A stretch of DNA of 64,000 nt from Streptomyces odontomachi (GTDB lineage: Bacteria > Actinomycetota > Actinomycetes > Streptomycetales > Streptomycetaceae): contig NZ_JAMJWG010000034.1 in NCBI RefSeq assembly GCF_024435355.1, positions 1-64,000 on the forward strand, read 5' to 3'. The notes under the pieces are model-generated. The model made no database searches, had not been told where the DNA came from, and saw nothing but the letters and a program-made list of their open reading frames with translations. The first letter of the stretch is position 1, and the number at the start of each line of letters is the position of its first letter. The translations under genes were made by a program, and so were the position numbers. Below, one piece after another: positions 8,657 to 16,157 of this stretch.

Positions 8657-9563
8657 TCCTCACTCCGTGCCGACGCCTGTCCCGGATTCGGTGCAGGCCC
8701 ACCACTCCCATAACGAGCGGGAGTTCCGCAGGGGTCGGGAGCGGGATCATTCCAGCTGAATCCGCGGGGGCCACCCTATGCGACGTTCCTGTGGCTGAGG
8801 TCAATCCGCCCGGCGCGTCGGGCACCGAGGCATAGGCGTCGGGCTCCTCCAGGCTGCTCCAATGGCCGATGGGCCACGCTATGACGCGTGCCCGGCCCAC
8901 CACCTGGTCGACGGAGACGGTGCCGCTGTAGGCCTCGGTGCGGTGGTAGCGGGAATCGGCCGAGTTCGCCCGGTGGTCGCCCAGCACGAACAGGCGCCCC
9001 GGGGGCACGGTCACCTTGAAGTCGAATTCCGACGGCTTGTTGCCGGGCTGGATGTACGGCTCGTTGAGGGCCTTGCCGTTGACGCTGACCCGTCCGTCCA
9101 TGTCACAGCACTTGACGACGTCGCCACCCACCCCGACGACGCGCTTGATCAGGTCGCGGTCGTCGTCGGAGGGCAGCAGGCCGATGAAGGTCAGCACCTC
9201 CTTGACCTGCTTGATGACGACCGGGTCGGACTTCTTGTGGCCCTGCTCCTTTTCCAGCCAGTGGTTGGGGTCTTCGAAGACGACCACGTCGCCACGGTGC
9301 GGCTGCGCCCCGAACCAGGGGGTGAGCTTGTCCACCAGCACCCGGTCGCCGATGCGGATGGTGTCTTCCATGGACCCCGACGGGATGACGAACGCCTGGA
9401 CGAGGAACGTCTTCAGGATCAGGGCGATGATGACGGCCACGCCGATGAGGAGGGGTATCTCCCGTATGGCCGAGCTTCGTCTGCGGCGCTTGATCTTCTG
9501 GGCCAGCCGGCGTCGCTCGGCCCGCCCGGGGCGCCCCTGGGCCGTCTCGGCAACGGGCGACAC
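8463..9563 (-). CDS. Type I signal peptidase (second of the cluster, SipX-like)
   Basis: Signal peptidase with N-terminal anchor (IPLLIGVAVIIALIL), box B IPSGSMEDT (Ser64 from this start), box D LIKRVVGVGGD (Lys140) and box E VLGDHRANSADSRYH. The GTG at 9563, 35 bases after the sipW stop, was chosen over an upstream start that would overlap sipW by 130 bases. The C-terminus passes a weak hydrophobic stretch (PAELPLVMGVVGL) and then runs ~64 residues out of frame through the 5' end of sipY as an Arg/Gly-rich tail. Either the overlap is real, or sipY starts later, or there is a frameshift. 366 residues as called. Confidence 0.85.
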   Translation of the reverse strand: MSPVAETAQGRPGRAERRRLAQKIKRRRRSSAIREIPLLIGVAVIIALILKTFLVQAFVIPSGSMEDTIRIGDRVLVDKLTPWFGAQPHRGDVVVFEDPNHWLEKEQGHKKSDPVVIKQVKEVLTFIGLLPSDDDRDLIKRVVGVGGDVVKCCDMDGRVSVNGKALNEPYIQPGNKPSEFDFKVTVPPGRLFVLGDHRANSADSRYHRTEAYSGTVSVDQVVGRARVIAWPIGHWSSLEEPDAYASVPDAPGGLTSATGTSHRVAPADSAGMIPLPTPAELPLVMGVVGLHRIRDRRRHGVRSGCGGCGGRRTVRIRRARGTPAEPRWTSVCPGLAGHASVRLRWSGLLRRRRAAPGPAARGRGRI

Positions 9564-9597
9564 GCCGCGTCCGTGCCGGCGCGTGGTGCGCCCCCGG

Positions 9598-10401
9598 CTA
9601 CCCACGGGAGCCGCCCGATGGCGCCGCCGTACGCCCGGCACGCACCGCACCGCCCGGGCGCGCGACGCCGCCCCGCCCTTGGGTGCCGCCCTGCGCGACC
9701 GTGTGCCAGCGGCCCGCCGGCCAGGCAACCCACTCGGCCTTGCCGATCACGGCGTCCACCGGGAGCATGCCGCCGCCGGGCGCGCCCAGCAGGTCACGGG
9801 AGTCCCGCGAGGTGGCACGGTGGTCACCGAGCAGGAAGAGCCTGCCCTGGGGCACGGACACGTCGAAGGGTGCCCGGGAGGCGGTGTCCCCCGGGTAGAG
9901 ATAGCGGTTCTCGGACACCGGGGCGCCGTTCACCTCGATCCTCCCCTGGCTGTCGCAGCACACCACGTGGTCTCCCCCCACTCCCACGACGCGCTTGATG
10001 TAGTCGCCCTCGCCGAAGTATCCGGTTCCGTCGAAGACGACGACATCCCCGCGCTGCGGGCTCGCCCCGAAACGGTACGCCACCCTGTTGACGAGTACAC
10101 GATCACCCGGCCATAGTCCGGGCTCCATCGAGCCGCTGGGGATCTCGACGGGCTGCAACACGAATCGGCCGACCAGCGGGACGAGCACCGCACACACCAG
10201 CAGCACCACCGTCAGGCGCCCGCCGGGCAGCCGCCCCGGGCCGCTTTTGAGGCGCCGGGCCCACCAGGCACCGGCCCGTGACCACGGCTGCGAGGCTGCT
10301 GCCGACATACGCGCAGAGCGCGACCGTTCCTTCCCGTCCTCGTCGCCCGAGGGTTCGGTGAGGGAGCGGTCGCGCTCCGCGTGCTGTGTCCGGATGTCCA
10401 T
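9598..10401 (-). CDS. Type I signal peptidase (first of the cluster, SipW-like)
   Basis: Signal peptidase of 267 residues: cytoplasmic tail, one membrane segment (about residues 62-82), box B IPSGSMEPG with Ser91, box D YIKRVVGVGGD with Lys136, box E LLGDHRATSRDSRD. Unlike the other three it has no clear second membrane segment; the C-terminus is a Gly/Arg-rich tail. It is 46 bases downstream of rplS, so the sip genes may be read from the rplS transcript. Corresponds by position to SipW of S. lividans. Confidence 0.92.
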   Translation of the reverse strand: MDIRTQHAERDRSLTEPSGDEDGKERSRSARMSAAASQPWSRAGAWWARRLKSGPGRLPGGRLTVVLLVCAVLVPLVGRFVLQPVEIPSGSMEPGLWPGDRVLVNRVAYRFGASPQRGDVVVFDGTGYFGEGDYIKRVVGVGGDHVVCCDSQGRIEVNGAPVSENRYLYPGDTASRAPFDVSVPQGRLFLLGDHRATSRDSRDLLGAPGGGMLPVDAVIGKAEWVAWPAGRWHTVAQGGTQGRGGVARPGGAVRAGRTAAPSGGSRG

Positions 10402-10447
10402 CGGGGCCAGATGCTATCCGGCCATCCACGAGGACGGTGACGCGCGC

Positions 10448-10798
10448 TCAGTTGTCGCGCTTCTCCTTGATCTTCGCCGCCTTGCCGCGCAGGTCGCGCA
10501 GGTAGTACAGCTTGGCGCGGCGGACGTCACCGCGCGTGACGAGCTCGATCTTCTCGACGATCGGGGTGTGCACCGGGAAGGTGCGCTCGACGCCCACGGA
10601 GAAGGAGACCTTGCGGACCGTGAAGGTCTCACGGACGCCGTCGCCCTGGCGGCGGATCACCACGCCCTTGAACTGCTGCACACGGGAGCGGTTGCCCTCG
10701 ATGACGCGCACGTGGACGTTGACGGTGTCGCCGGGGCGGAAGGCCGGGTGGTCGGTGCGCAGCGACGCGCTGTCGACGGAGTCCAGCAGGTGAGACAT
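10448..10798 (-). CDS. rplS: 50S ribosomal protein L19
   Basis: 116 residues, the usual length. MSHLLDSVDSASLRTDHPAF, RPGDTVNVHVRVIEGNR and the SPIVEKIELV-type motif (TPIVEKIELVTRGDVRRAKLYYLR) identify L19, which lies at the 30S-50S interface. The ATG at 10798 matches homologues. It follows trmD as in the common rpsP-rimM-trmD-rplS order, but a strong hairpin (11019-11053) separates it from trmD, and a ~220-base leader lies upstream. Confidence 0.98.
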   Translation of the reverse strand: MSHLLDSVDSASLRTDHPAFRPGDTVNVHVRVIEGNRSRVQQFKGVVIRRQGDGVRETFTVRKVSFSVGVERTFPVHTPIVEKIELVTRGDVRRAKLYYLRDLRGKAAKIKEKRDN

Positions 10799-11018
10799 GA
10801 TCGTCTGCTTTCTTCGCCAATGCCACAGGTCATCGGCGGAAAATCGATGAGATGGTGGGTGCTGTACCGCCGCGGCGGGCGTCGTGTCCCCCTGTGGCAG
10901 GGGCGCACGCCGGACGATGTGCAACAGCAGGCCATTCTTCCATGGCGCCCGGCTCTGCCCAAATCGCGACCGCTCCGTGGCCGGGTGACGTCGTCCGCTC
11001 GGCCTCCCCCGGAGCGTC

Positions 11019-11053
11019 GGCCCCATAGGGCCCGCTCAGGGCCCTATGGGGCC
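11019..11053 (-). terminator. 15-bp hairpin just after trmD
   Basis: GGCCCCATAGGGCCC (11019-11033) pairs perfectly with 11039-11053 around a 5-base loop. It begins two bases after the trmD stop on the minus strand. No U tract follows, which is common in high-GC actinobacteria. It should separate the rimM-trmD transcript from rplS. Confidence 0.85.
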
Positions 11054-11054
11054 C

Positions 11055-11870
11055 TCACCGTCCCTCGGGAGCCTTCTCGTACCGTCCGTCGGGTCCGGGT
11101 TGCCAGCCCAGGACGGCGAGCAGCTCGCGGTCCTTGCGGTCGAAGGCGGCGGGGTCGCAGCGTGCTATCAGGTCGGGCCGGTGGTCCACCGTGCGGCGCA
11201 GTGCCTCGTCCCTGCGCCAGCGCGCGACCCGGCCGTGGTGCCCGCTGAGCAGCACGTCCGGAACGGTGCGGCCGCGCCACTCGGGCGGTTTGGTGTAGAC
11301 GGGCCCTTCCAGCAGGCTCGCCATGGCGCCCGGCGCGAAGGAGTCGTCGCGGTGGGACTCGACGTTGCCGAGCACCCCGGGCAGCAGGCGGGCGACGGCT
11401 TCCACGACGACCAGGACCGGTGCCTCCCCGCCCGCGAGCACGTAGTCGCCGATGGAGACCTCCTGGACGCGCAGCCGGGTGGCGTACTCGTCCATGACCC
11501 GGCGGTCGATGCCCTCGTAGCGTGCGGGGGTGAAGATCAGCCACGGCCGCTCGGAGAGCTCGACGGCGAGCTGCTGGGTGAAGGGGCGCCCGCTGGGCGT
11601 GGGCACCACGAGGACGGGTTGGCACGCGCCGGCCTCGTAGCCGCCGGCCAGGACCTCGTCCAGGGCCTCGCCCCAGGGCTCGGTCTTCATGACCATGCCC
11701 GGGCCGCCACCGTAGGGGGTGTCGTCGACGGTGTTGTGCCGGTCGTGCGCCCAGCCGCGCAGGTCGTGCACGTGCACGTCGAGGAGGCCTCGCGCGCGCG
11801 CCTTGCCGACCAGGGAGACGTTCAGCGGGTCGAGGTATTCGGGGAAGATCGTGACGACGTCGATCCGCAT
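11055..11870 (-). CDS. trmD: tRNA (guanine-N1)-methyltransferase TrmD
   Basis: Makes m1G37 in tRNAs for Leu, Pro and Arg codons, preventing frameshifts. 271 residues. MRIDVVTIFPEYLDPL, DTPYGGGPGMVMKTEPW and the knotted SAM site (VPTPSGRPFTQQLA, SIGDYVLAGGE) are all present. The ATG overlaps the rimM stop by four bases (ATGA), so the pair is translationally coupled. Confidence 0.98.
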   Translation of the reverse strand: MRIDVVTIFPEYLDPLNVSLVGKARARGLLDVHVHDLRGWAHDRHNTVDDTPYGGGPGMVMKTEPWGEALDEVLAGGYEAGACQPVLVVPTPSGRPFTQQLAVELSERPWLIFTPARYEGIDRRVMDEYATRLRVQEVSIGDYVLAGGEAPVLVVVEAVARLLPGVLGNVESHRDDSFAPGAMASLLEGPVYTKPPEWRGRTVPDVLLSGHHGRVARWRRDEALRRTVDHRPDLIARCDPAAFDRKDRELLAVLGWQPGPDGRYEKAPEGR

Positions 11871-12472
11871 CAGGTCTCGTCCTCCGCGGCCTGCGCACCG
11901 TCGTGGGAGGATGCGGTGTCCCCGCCGGTGGCGGCGGTGTCGTCGCCGGTGGCGAGGATCGCGCGATCGTCGATCAGGCCCGGTGGGGGGTCGATGACCG
12001 CACGCTGTTCGGCGAGGTCGATCTCGGTGACGATCTCCTCGACGAACGGGATCATCACTTCACCGCCGTCGGGTCGCCGGACGATGAACAGGTCCTGCGA
12101 CGGCAGGTGCGAGATCTCGGCGATGCGGCCGACGGCGATGCCGTCCCGGGTCACCACGTCGAGGTCGACGAGCTGGTGGTCGTAGTACTCGTCGGGCTCT
12201 TCGGGGGTCTCGTCCGGGTCGACGTCGGTGATCAGCAGCGTGTTGCGCAGTGCTTCGGCGGCGTTCCGGTCGTGGACGCCCGTGAAGCGCAGCAGCAGGC
12301 GGCCGCTGTGCACCCGTCCGGACTCGATGGTGAGCGGGCCCGTGCCGGGCGGGTCGGTCTGGAGCGTCGCACCGGGTGCCAGCCTGAGTTCCGGCTCGTC
12401 GGTGCGCACCTCGACGGTGACCTCGCCCTTGATGCCGTGGGCGCGGCCGATCCGGGCGACTACAAGCTGCAC
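11870..12472 (-). CDS. rimM: 16S rRNA processing/30S maturation factor RimM
   Basis: Binds ribosomal protein S19 and assists maturation of the 30S head. N-terminal RimM domain: LVVARIGRAHGIKGEVTVEV; C-terminal PRC-barrel: YYDHQLVDLDVVT, VMIPFVEEIV. GTG start at 12472. The last ~25 residues (ATGDDTAATGGDTASSHDG) are an acidic tail beyond the normal family end. 200 residues. Confidence 0.96.
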   Translation of the reverse strand: MQLVVARIGRAHGIKGEVTVEVRTDEPELRLAPGATLQTDPPGTGPLTIESGRVHSGRLLLRFTGVHDRNAAEALRNTLLITDVDPDETPEEPDEYYDHQLVDLDVVTRDGIAVGRIAEISHLPSQDLFIVRRPDGGEVMIPFVEEIVTEIDLAEQRAVIDPPPGLIDDRAILATGDDTAATGGDTASSHDGAQAAEDET

Positions 12473-12900
12473 GAGTGGGGTTCTCCTGTCGTGTGGTCAC
12501 GGCTCGGGGGCACGTCACCATGGTGCCGGTGCGGGGTGGCCTGCGCGGCGGCGGGCGACGTCAGGCGCGACGGGCGGACGCCCGCCGGAGCGGTCCGCCG
12601 GCTGGCGGTACCGGCCGAGGCTCGGCCGGCCGCGGGCGTGGTGCCCTGGCTGCCGGCGCCTTCCCGGCCCCTGACACGGAGCGGTTTTCGCACGCTGCCA
12701 CGGGCCGGGGCCGCTGACGGTGGGGTGCGCGAGCCGGTAGCCGGTAACCGGTAACGGATGGTGTCGGCTCGCCGGGCCGGGCAAGGACGGGCGGGGCGAG
12801 GGGCGAGGACGGCTGCGGGCCGGGGAGTCCGGTTGCGCGGTGCGGTCGCGTGTCCCGGTACTCCCCGGCCCGTGCCGGTCATGCTGTGGTGCGGCAGGCC
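12473..12900. other. Spacer between khpA and rimM, no gene
   Basis: About 430 bp of very high GC. Open frames exist on both strands but have no family resemblance. Only a short direct repeat (CCGGTAACCGGTAACGG, near 12740) was noticed. Presumably holds the end of the khpA transcript and a promoter for rimM, neither recognisable. Confidence 0.45.
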
Positions 12901-13140
12901 TCAGTGAACCTGGTCCACGTCGACGAGGTCGACACGGACACCGCGACCGCCGATCGCGCCCACGACCGTACGCAGTGCGCGTGCGGTGCGGCCGTTGCGG
13001 CCGATCACCTTGCCGAGGTCGTCGGGGTGCACCCGGACCTCCAGGACGCGCCCGCGGCGCAGGTTGCGGGAGGCCACCTGTACGTCGTCGGGGTTGTCGA
13101 CGATGCCTTTCACGAGGTGCTCAAGAGCCTCCTCGAGCAT
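12901..13140 (-). CDS. khpA: KH-domain RNA-binding protein (KhpA family)
   Basis: 79 residues: one KH domain with the GxxG-type loop in KVIGRNGRTARALR, followed by RVRVDLVD-like strand (GVRVDLVDVDQVH). The family pairs with KhpB to bind many RNAs in Gram-positive bacteria. It starts two bases after the rpsP stop, the conserved rpsP-khpA pair of actinobacteria. Confidence 0.93.
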   Translation of the reverse strand: MLEEALEHLVKGIVDNPDDVQVASRNLRRGRVLEVRVHPDDLGKVIGRNGRTARALRTVVGAIGGRGVRVDLVDVDQVH

Positions 13141-13142
13141 GC

Positions 13143-13571
13143 TCAGGCCTCGGCCTGTGCGGCGTCGGACGCCGCCTCAGTCTCGTCCGCCTTCTTGTCG
13201 GCCTTCTTCTTCTGGGTGATGGCGTCGCCCTTGGCCTCGTCCTCACCGCCGAGGGACTCGAAGGCGGGCTTGACGGACTTCTCCGCGGGCTGCAACAGCG
13301 GCGCGGGAGCGGGCTCACCCTTGAACTTCTGCCAGTCGCCGGTCTTCTTCAGGATGGCGAGGACGGGCTCGGTGGGCTGGGCGCCCACGGAGAGCCAGTA
13401 CGCCACGCGGTCGGCGTCCACCTCGATGCGCGACGGGTTCTGCACGGGGTGGTAGAGGCCGATCTCCTCGATGGCCCGGCCGTCACGGCGGGTACGGGAG
13501 TCGGCGACGACGATGCGGTAGTGAGGCGAACGGATCTTGCCCAGACGCTTCAGCTTGATCTTGACTGCCAC
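13143..13571 (-). CDS. rpsP: 30S ribosomal protein S16
   Basis: 142 residues; the first ~85 are canonical S16 (VAVKIKLKRLGKIRSPHYR, ADSRTRRDGRAIEEIG, YWLSVGAQPTEPV). The remainder is a Lys/Glu/Ala tail typical of actinobacterial S16. The GTG at 13571 was chosen because homologues begin VAVKIKLKR and AGGAGA lies upstream; the frame is open a further 36 bases. Operon with khpA. Confidence 0.97.
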   Translation of the reverse strand: MAVKIKLKRLGKIRSPHYRIVVADSRTRRDGRAIEEIGLYHPVQNPSRIEVDADRVAYWLSVGAQPTEPVLAILKKTGDWQKFKGEPAPAPLLQPAEKSVKPAFESLGGEDEAKGDAITQKKKADKKADETEAASDAAQAEA

Positions 13572-13884
13572 GGGAGTGGAATCTCCTGGTTTGACGTGGT
13601 GGGGCACTGCGGGATGGCCGCGTGGGGCTGCGGTACCCGAGTGGCCCGATGGACGCGTCAGCCGGAGGAGAGAGGGGTCCTATGCGACTGTCGAGTACAG
13701 CCGCCCATTGTGCCACACGCCGCTGAGGCCGCCGCACCACGCCCGCCCCACGAAGGGGCAGGGTAGGGCCGGCCGCCCATGACGCATGACAGCCCGGGGC
13801 AGCGCCCTGGTCGGTGGGCGCTGCCCGCGCCGGTACCGCGGGCGGACGCAGGCCCTGCCGCCGCGCCTCCCGAGGGGTACCCCG
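13572..13884. other. Spacer upstream of rpsP
   Basis: Contains the rpsP leader/promoter on the minus strand (not pinned down), a small hairpin GCCCC-ACGAA-GGGGC near 13746-13760, and the 11-bp terminator hairpin listed separately. No gene seen. Confidence 0.5.
13798..13827 (-). terminator. Hairpin downstream of the SprT-like gene
   Basis: GGGCAGCGCCC (13798-13808) pairs perfectly with 13817-13827 across an 8-base loop. It lies 58 bases after the stop of the minus-strand SprT-like gene and upstream of rpsP. Confidence 0.75.
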
Positions 13885-14652
13885 TCAGCGCGCCCCGGCG
13901 CCGACCACCTCTGGGATCTGGAAGGGCTTGCCGCAGCCGCCGCAGACGATGGGGGCCTGCTCCAGCACGGACGGGACCACGCGGACGTTGCGCCCGCAGT
14001 CGCATACGGCCTTGACTCGGACGCCGCCGCCGGACGAGCCGTGCCGGCCCGCGGGTCCGCGGAAGCTGACCGACGAGTCACGCTCGGTGGCGACGGAGTG
14101 CGCCTTGAGTGCGCGGTTCAGGCGCTCCATGGTGGGGCGGTAGCGCCTTCTGGTCTCCGACCTCAGGGTGACCAGCGAGAAGCCGCTGCTCGGGTGCGGC
14201 TCGTCCGGATGGTCGAGGCCGAGCTCTTCGGCGATGGTGAGGAACCTTCGGTTGTGATACCGACCGGCCCGCGAAGTGTCACGCACTCCGCGGGCGGCGG
14301 CGATGCCATGGACTGCCTCATGAAGCAGTCGCTCGAAGGAGAGCTCGGCGCCACACGCGGACGACGATTCTCCGATCAACGATTCGGGCGCGGCTAGGTC
14401 TGGCAGCTCGGGGTGGTACCGCTGAATCTCGGCCCATGCCCCTGCCAGCTCTGCGGCCAGTACAGGTGGTGTCGTGCTCACGTAATAAGAACGATCCGGG
14501 GTGGCTCTGTGTTCCGATTCCGGGCCATCCCAAATAATTTGCACGTACCAGTCAGTCACCTGTGATGCACTGCGAGGCGGACGGGCGCTCTGATCTGCGG
14601 ATATGTCGCTCAGCTCACCGTAAGAGCGTACGTAGTGAGACGTACACCACAA
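13885..14652 (-). CDS. SprT-like zinc protein with C-terminal zinc ribbon
   Basis: About 255 residues. The middle has a zincin-type motif RLLHEAVHGIA (HExxH), a downstream YHNRRFLTIAEELGL helix, and the C-terminus holds a zinc ribbon (CDCGRNV...CGGCGKPF). This matches SprT-like actinobacterial proteins, often found on mobile or accessory DNA; substrate unknown. The first possible start is a TTG at 14652; GTG in VTDWYVQII (residue 33) is an alternative. The 5' half and upstream region are visibly less GC-rich (for example AAATAATTTG near 14530) than neighbours, suggesting recent acquisition. Confidence 0.72.
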   Translation of the reverse strand: MWCTSHYVRSYGELSDISADQSARPPRSASQVTDWYVQIIWDGPESEHRATPDRSYYVSTTPPVLAAELAGAWAEIQRYHPELPDLAAPESLIGESSSACGAELSFERLLHEAVHGIAAARGVRDTSRAGRYHNRRFLTIAEELGLDHPDEPHPSSGFSLVTLRSETRRRYRPTMERLNRALKAHSVATERDSSVSFRGPAGRHGSSGGGVRVKAVCDCGRNVRVVPSVLEQAPIVCGGCGKPFQIPEVVGAGAR

Positions 14653-15032
14653 GGCGTAGGTAAAGCCGCTCGTCGGGATGTTCGGTGCTCGCGCTGCCGT
14701 ACGGCCGTCATCGGCGTGAACCGGTTACTCCGCGTACCGGCACAGACGTCGCACGGCGACATCCTCGTACGGGGCTCACGGTGGGGCGCGGCCCGCGCCG
14801 ACGACCCTACCGGGCGCCCTCGGGGCATCCGGAACTGCCCCCTCCCCGCCTTTGGCGCTGGTACTGCGCCGTGCCGCCGTGCGCCCGGTCGGTCGGCAGT
14901 AGGTGTGCACGCCCTCTGGACGGCGGCCGGGGATACGGGTTCCCTGGCCTACGGCGCCCGGGCGGCTCCTTGGGGACCACCGTTCGCCCTGGCGGTGCCG
15001 ATAGCGGCGCGTGAGCGGAGGGTGGGGCTGTC
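14653..15032. other. Divergent intergenic region between SprT-like gene and yhf cluster
   Basis: 380 bp separating a minus-strand gene from the + strand yhf-type cluster, so it should hold both promoters. No convincing -35/-10 pair was identified. CCGGT...ACCGG near 14720-14740 is a short inverted repeat. No gene seen. Confidence 0.45.
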
Positions 15033-15443
15033 ATGGACGAGCGGCTGGCGCTGCGGATCGAACTCTTCCGTGCCGGCGGGCAGGTGCGGCCCGAGGTGGC
15101 GGACTTCGTGGCGGCGGAGTTGACCGCGCTGGCCGCCGAGGGCCGGACGGTCACCGAGGAGACGTCCGGCATGCTGACCAGCCATCTGATGATGGCGCTC
15201 ACCAGGCTCCTGGACGGCGAAGCGATCTCCGGGACGAAAGCCGACGGACAGATCGCCGACGAACTCGCGGAGCATCCGGACGCGGTCGAGCGCGCCGGCC
15301 GCATCGCGGTGCGGGCGGAGCGGGAACTCGGGGCCGCGCTCCCCGCGTCGGAGGTCGCGTTCCTGGGCATGCACCTCGCCGTACTGGGCCTGCGCAGCGC
15401 GCCCGACGCCCGGCAGGACGGCAGCCGGCCGCCGGTGCCATGA
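15033..15443 (+). CDS. yhfY: PRD-domain protein, YhfY-like
   Basis: 136 residues with an all-helical PRD (PTS regulation domain) pattern: LRIELFRAGGQVRPEVADFV, TSHLMMALTRLLDGE, AFLGMHLAVLGLR. In PRDs the histidine within such stretches can be phosphorylated by HPr; here H50 in TSHLMMAL and H114 in GMHLAVL are candidates. No DNA-binding domain is attached. It is first in a cluster that matches E. coli yhfYXWVUTS in content, where YhfY is also a lone PRD protein. Start chosen for the GGAGGGTGGGG upstream. Gene name by analogy only. Confidence 0.72.
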   Translation: MDERLALRIELFRAGGQVRPEVADFVAAELTALAAEGRTVTEETSGMLTSHLMMALTRLLDGEAISGTKADGQIADELAEHPDAVERAGRIAVRAERELGAALPASEVAFLGMHLAVLGLRSAPDARQDGSRPPVP

Positions 15444-15606
15444 GCCGTCACCACAGAGGTCTTGATCGGGCACGGTCAGGGTCTTGCTCGGGGAGTCGCA
15501 CGGGAGTAGATCAAGGCAGCGCAGGTGGAACAGCTGCGGCCGGCCGGCCGGAAGCGGCATGGGCGGCGGGCCGGCGGACGGAGCCCGGGACGTGGGAGGG
15601 GCGGGT

Positions 15607-15963
15607 ATGACGAAGATCCTCACCGGTGGTGTCGGCCGTGCCGAGGTGGCGGCGGCCGTCGAGGAGCTGCGGCTCGACGGCGTCACCGTCGTGCTGTCGG
15701 ACGACATGGACGCCGCGATGCAGTTGCGCGCCGGCCGGGCCGACTACTACCTGGGCACCTGCCACACCGGCGCGGGCGCGTCCCTGGGGGTGCTGGTCGG
15801 GCTGATGGGTCGTGCCGCCTGCCACACCTTCGGCCGCACCGTGCCCACGGACGACGAGATCGGCGCGCTGCTGGCGGACGGCAAGCGGATCTTCGGCTTC
15901 AGCCTGGACCAGATGGACGCGGTCACCCCGGCGTTGGCCCGCGCGATCGCCGCGCACGGCTGA
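15607..15963 (+). CDS. yhfU: DUF2620 protein, YhfU-like
   Basis: 118 residues matching the DUF2620/YhfU family: MTKILTGGVGRAEVAAAVEE, DYYLGTCHTGAGASLGVLVG, DGKRIFGFSLDQMD. It looks like a small Rossmann-like or dinucleotide-type fold with a GTCHTGAGASLG loop; no enzymatic function is established. Start ATG at 15607 with GGGAGGGGCGGG upstream; an in-frame ATG 123 bases earlier is not family-like. In all yhf-type clusters it is next to YhfT, suggesting a joint role. Gene name by homology of family and neighbourhood. Confidence 0.8.
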   Translation: MTKILTGGVGRAEVAAAVEELRLDGVTVVLSDDMDAAMQLRAGRADYYLGTCHTGAGASLGVLVGLMGRAACHTFGRTVPTDDEIGALLADGKRIFGFSLDQMDAVTPALARAIAAHG

Positions 15964-16108
15964 GCTCGGCACCGGCCGAGGCGGGCGGACGCCCCGGCCT
16001 CGTACCCCTCCGTACCCCTGCTCGTACGTACTCGTACCGCCTGGTGCGCCCCCCGGTGCGCCCAGGTGCACCATCGCCCGCACGGCTGAAACACCTCCGA
16101 AGCACACC

Positions 16109-16140
16109 CGGCAGCACGCAACGGCAGCACGCAACGGCAG
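16109..16140. repeat. Two and a half 13-bp tandem repeats before yhfT
   Basis: CGGCAGCACGCAA occurs at 16109-16121 and 16122-16134, followed by CGGCAG at 16135-16140, just ahead of the AAGGAG ribosome-binding site of yhfT. Confidence 0.8.
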
Positions 16141-16157
16141 TCTGAAGGAGTGTTCTC

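Noticed and set aside
15444..15606. Small gene between the PRD gene and yhfU
   Set aside because: The open frames have no start with a ribosome-binding site or conserved pattern; CTTGATC/GATCAAG inverted copies near 15461 and 15511 were noted but are too short to call an operator.
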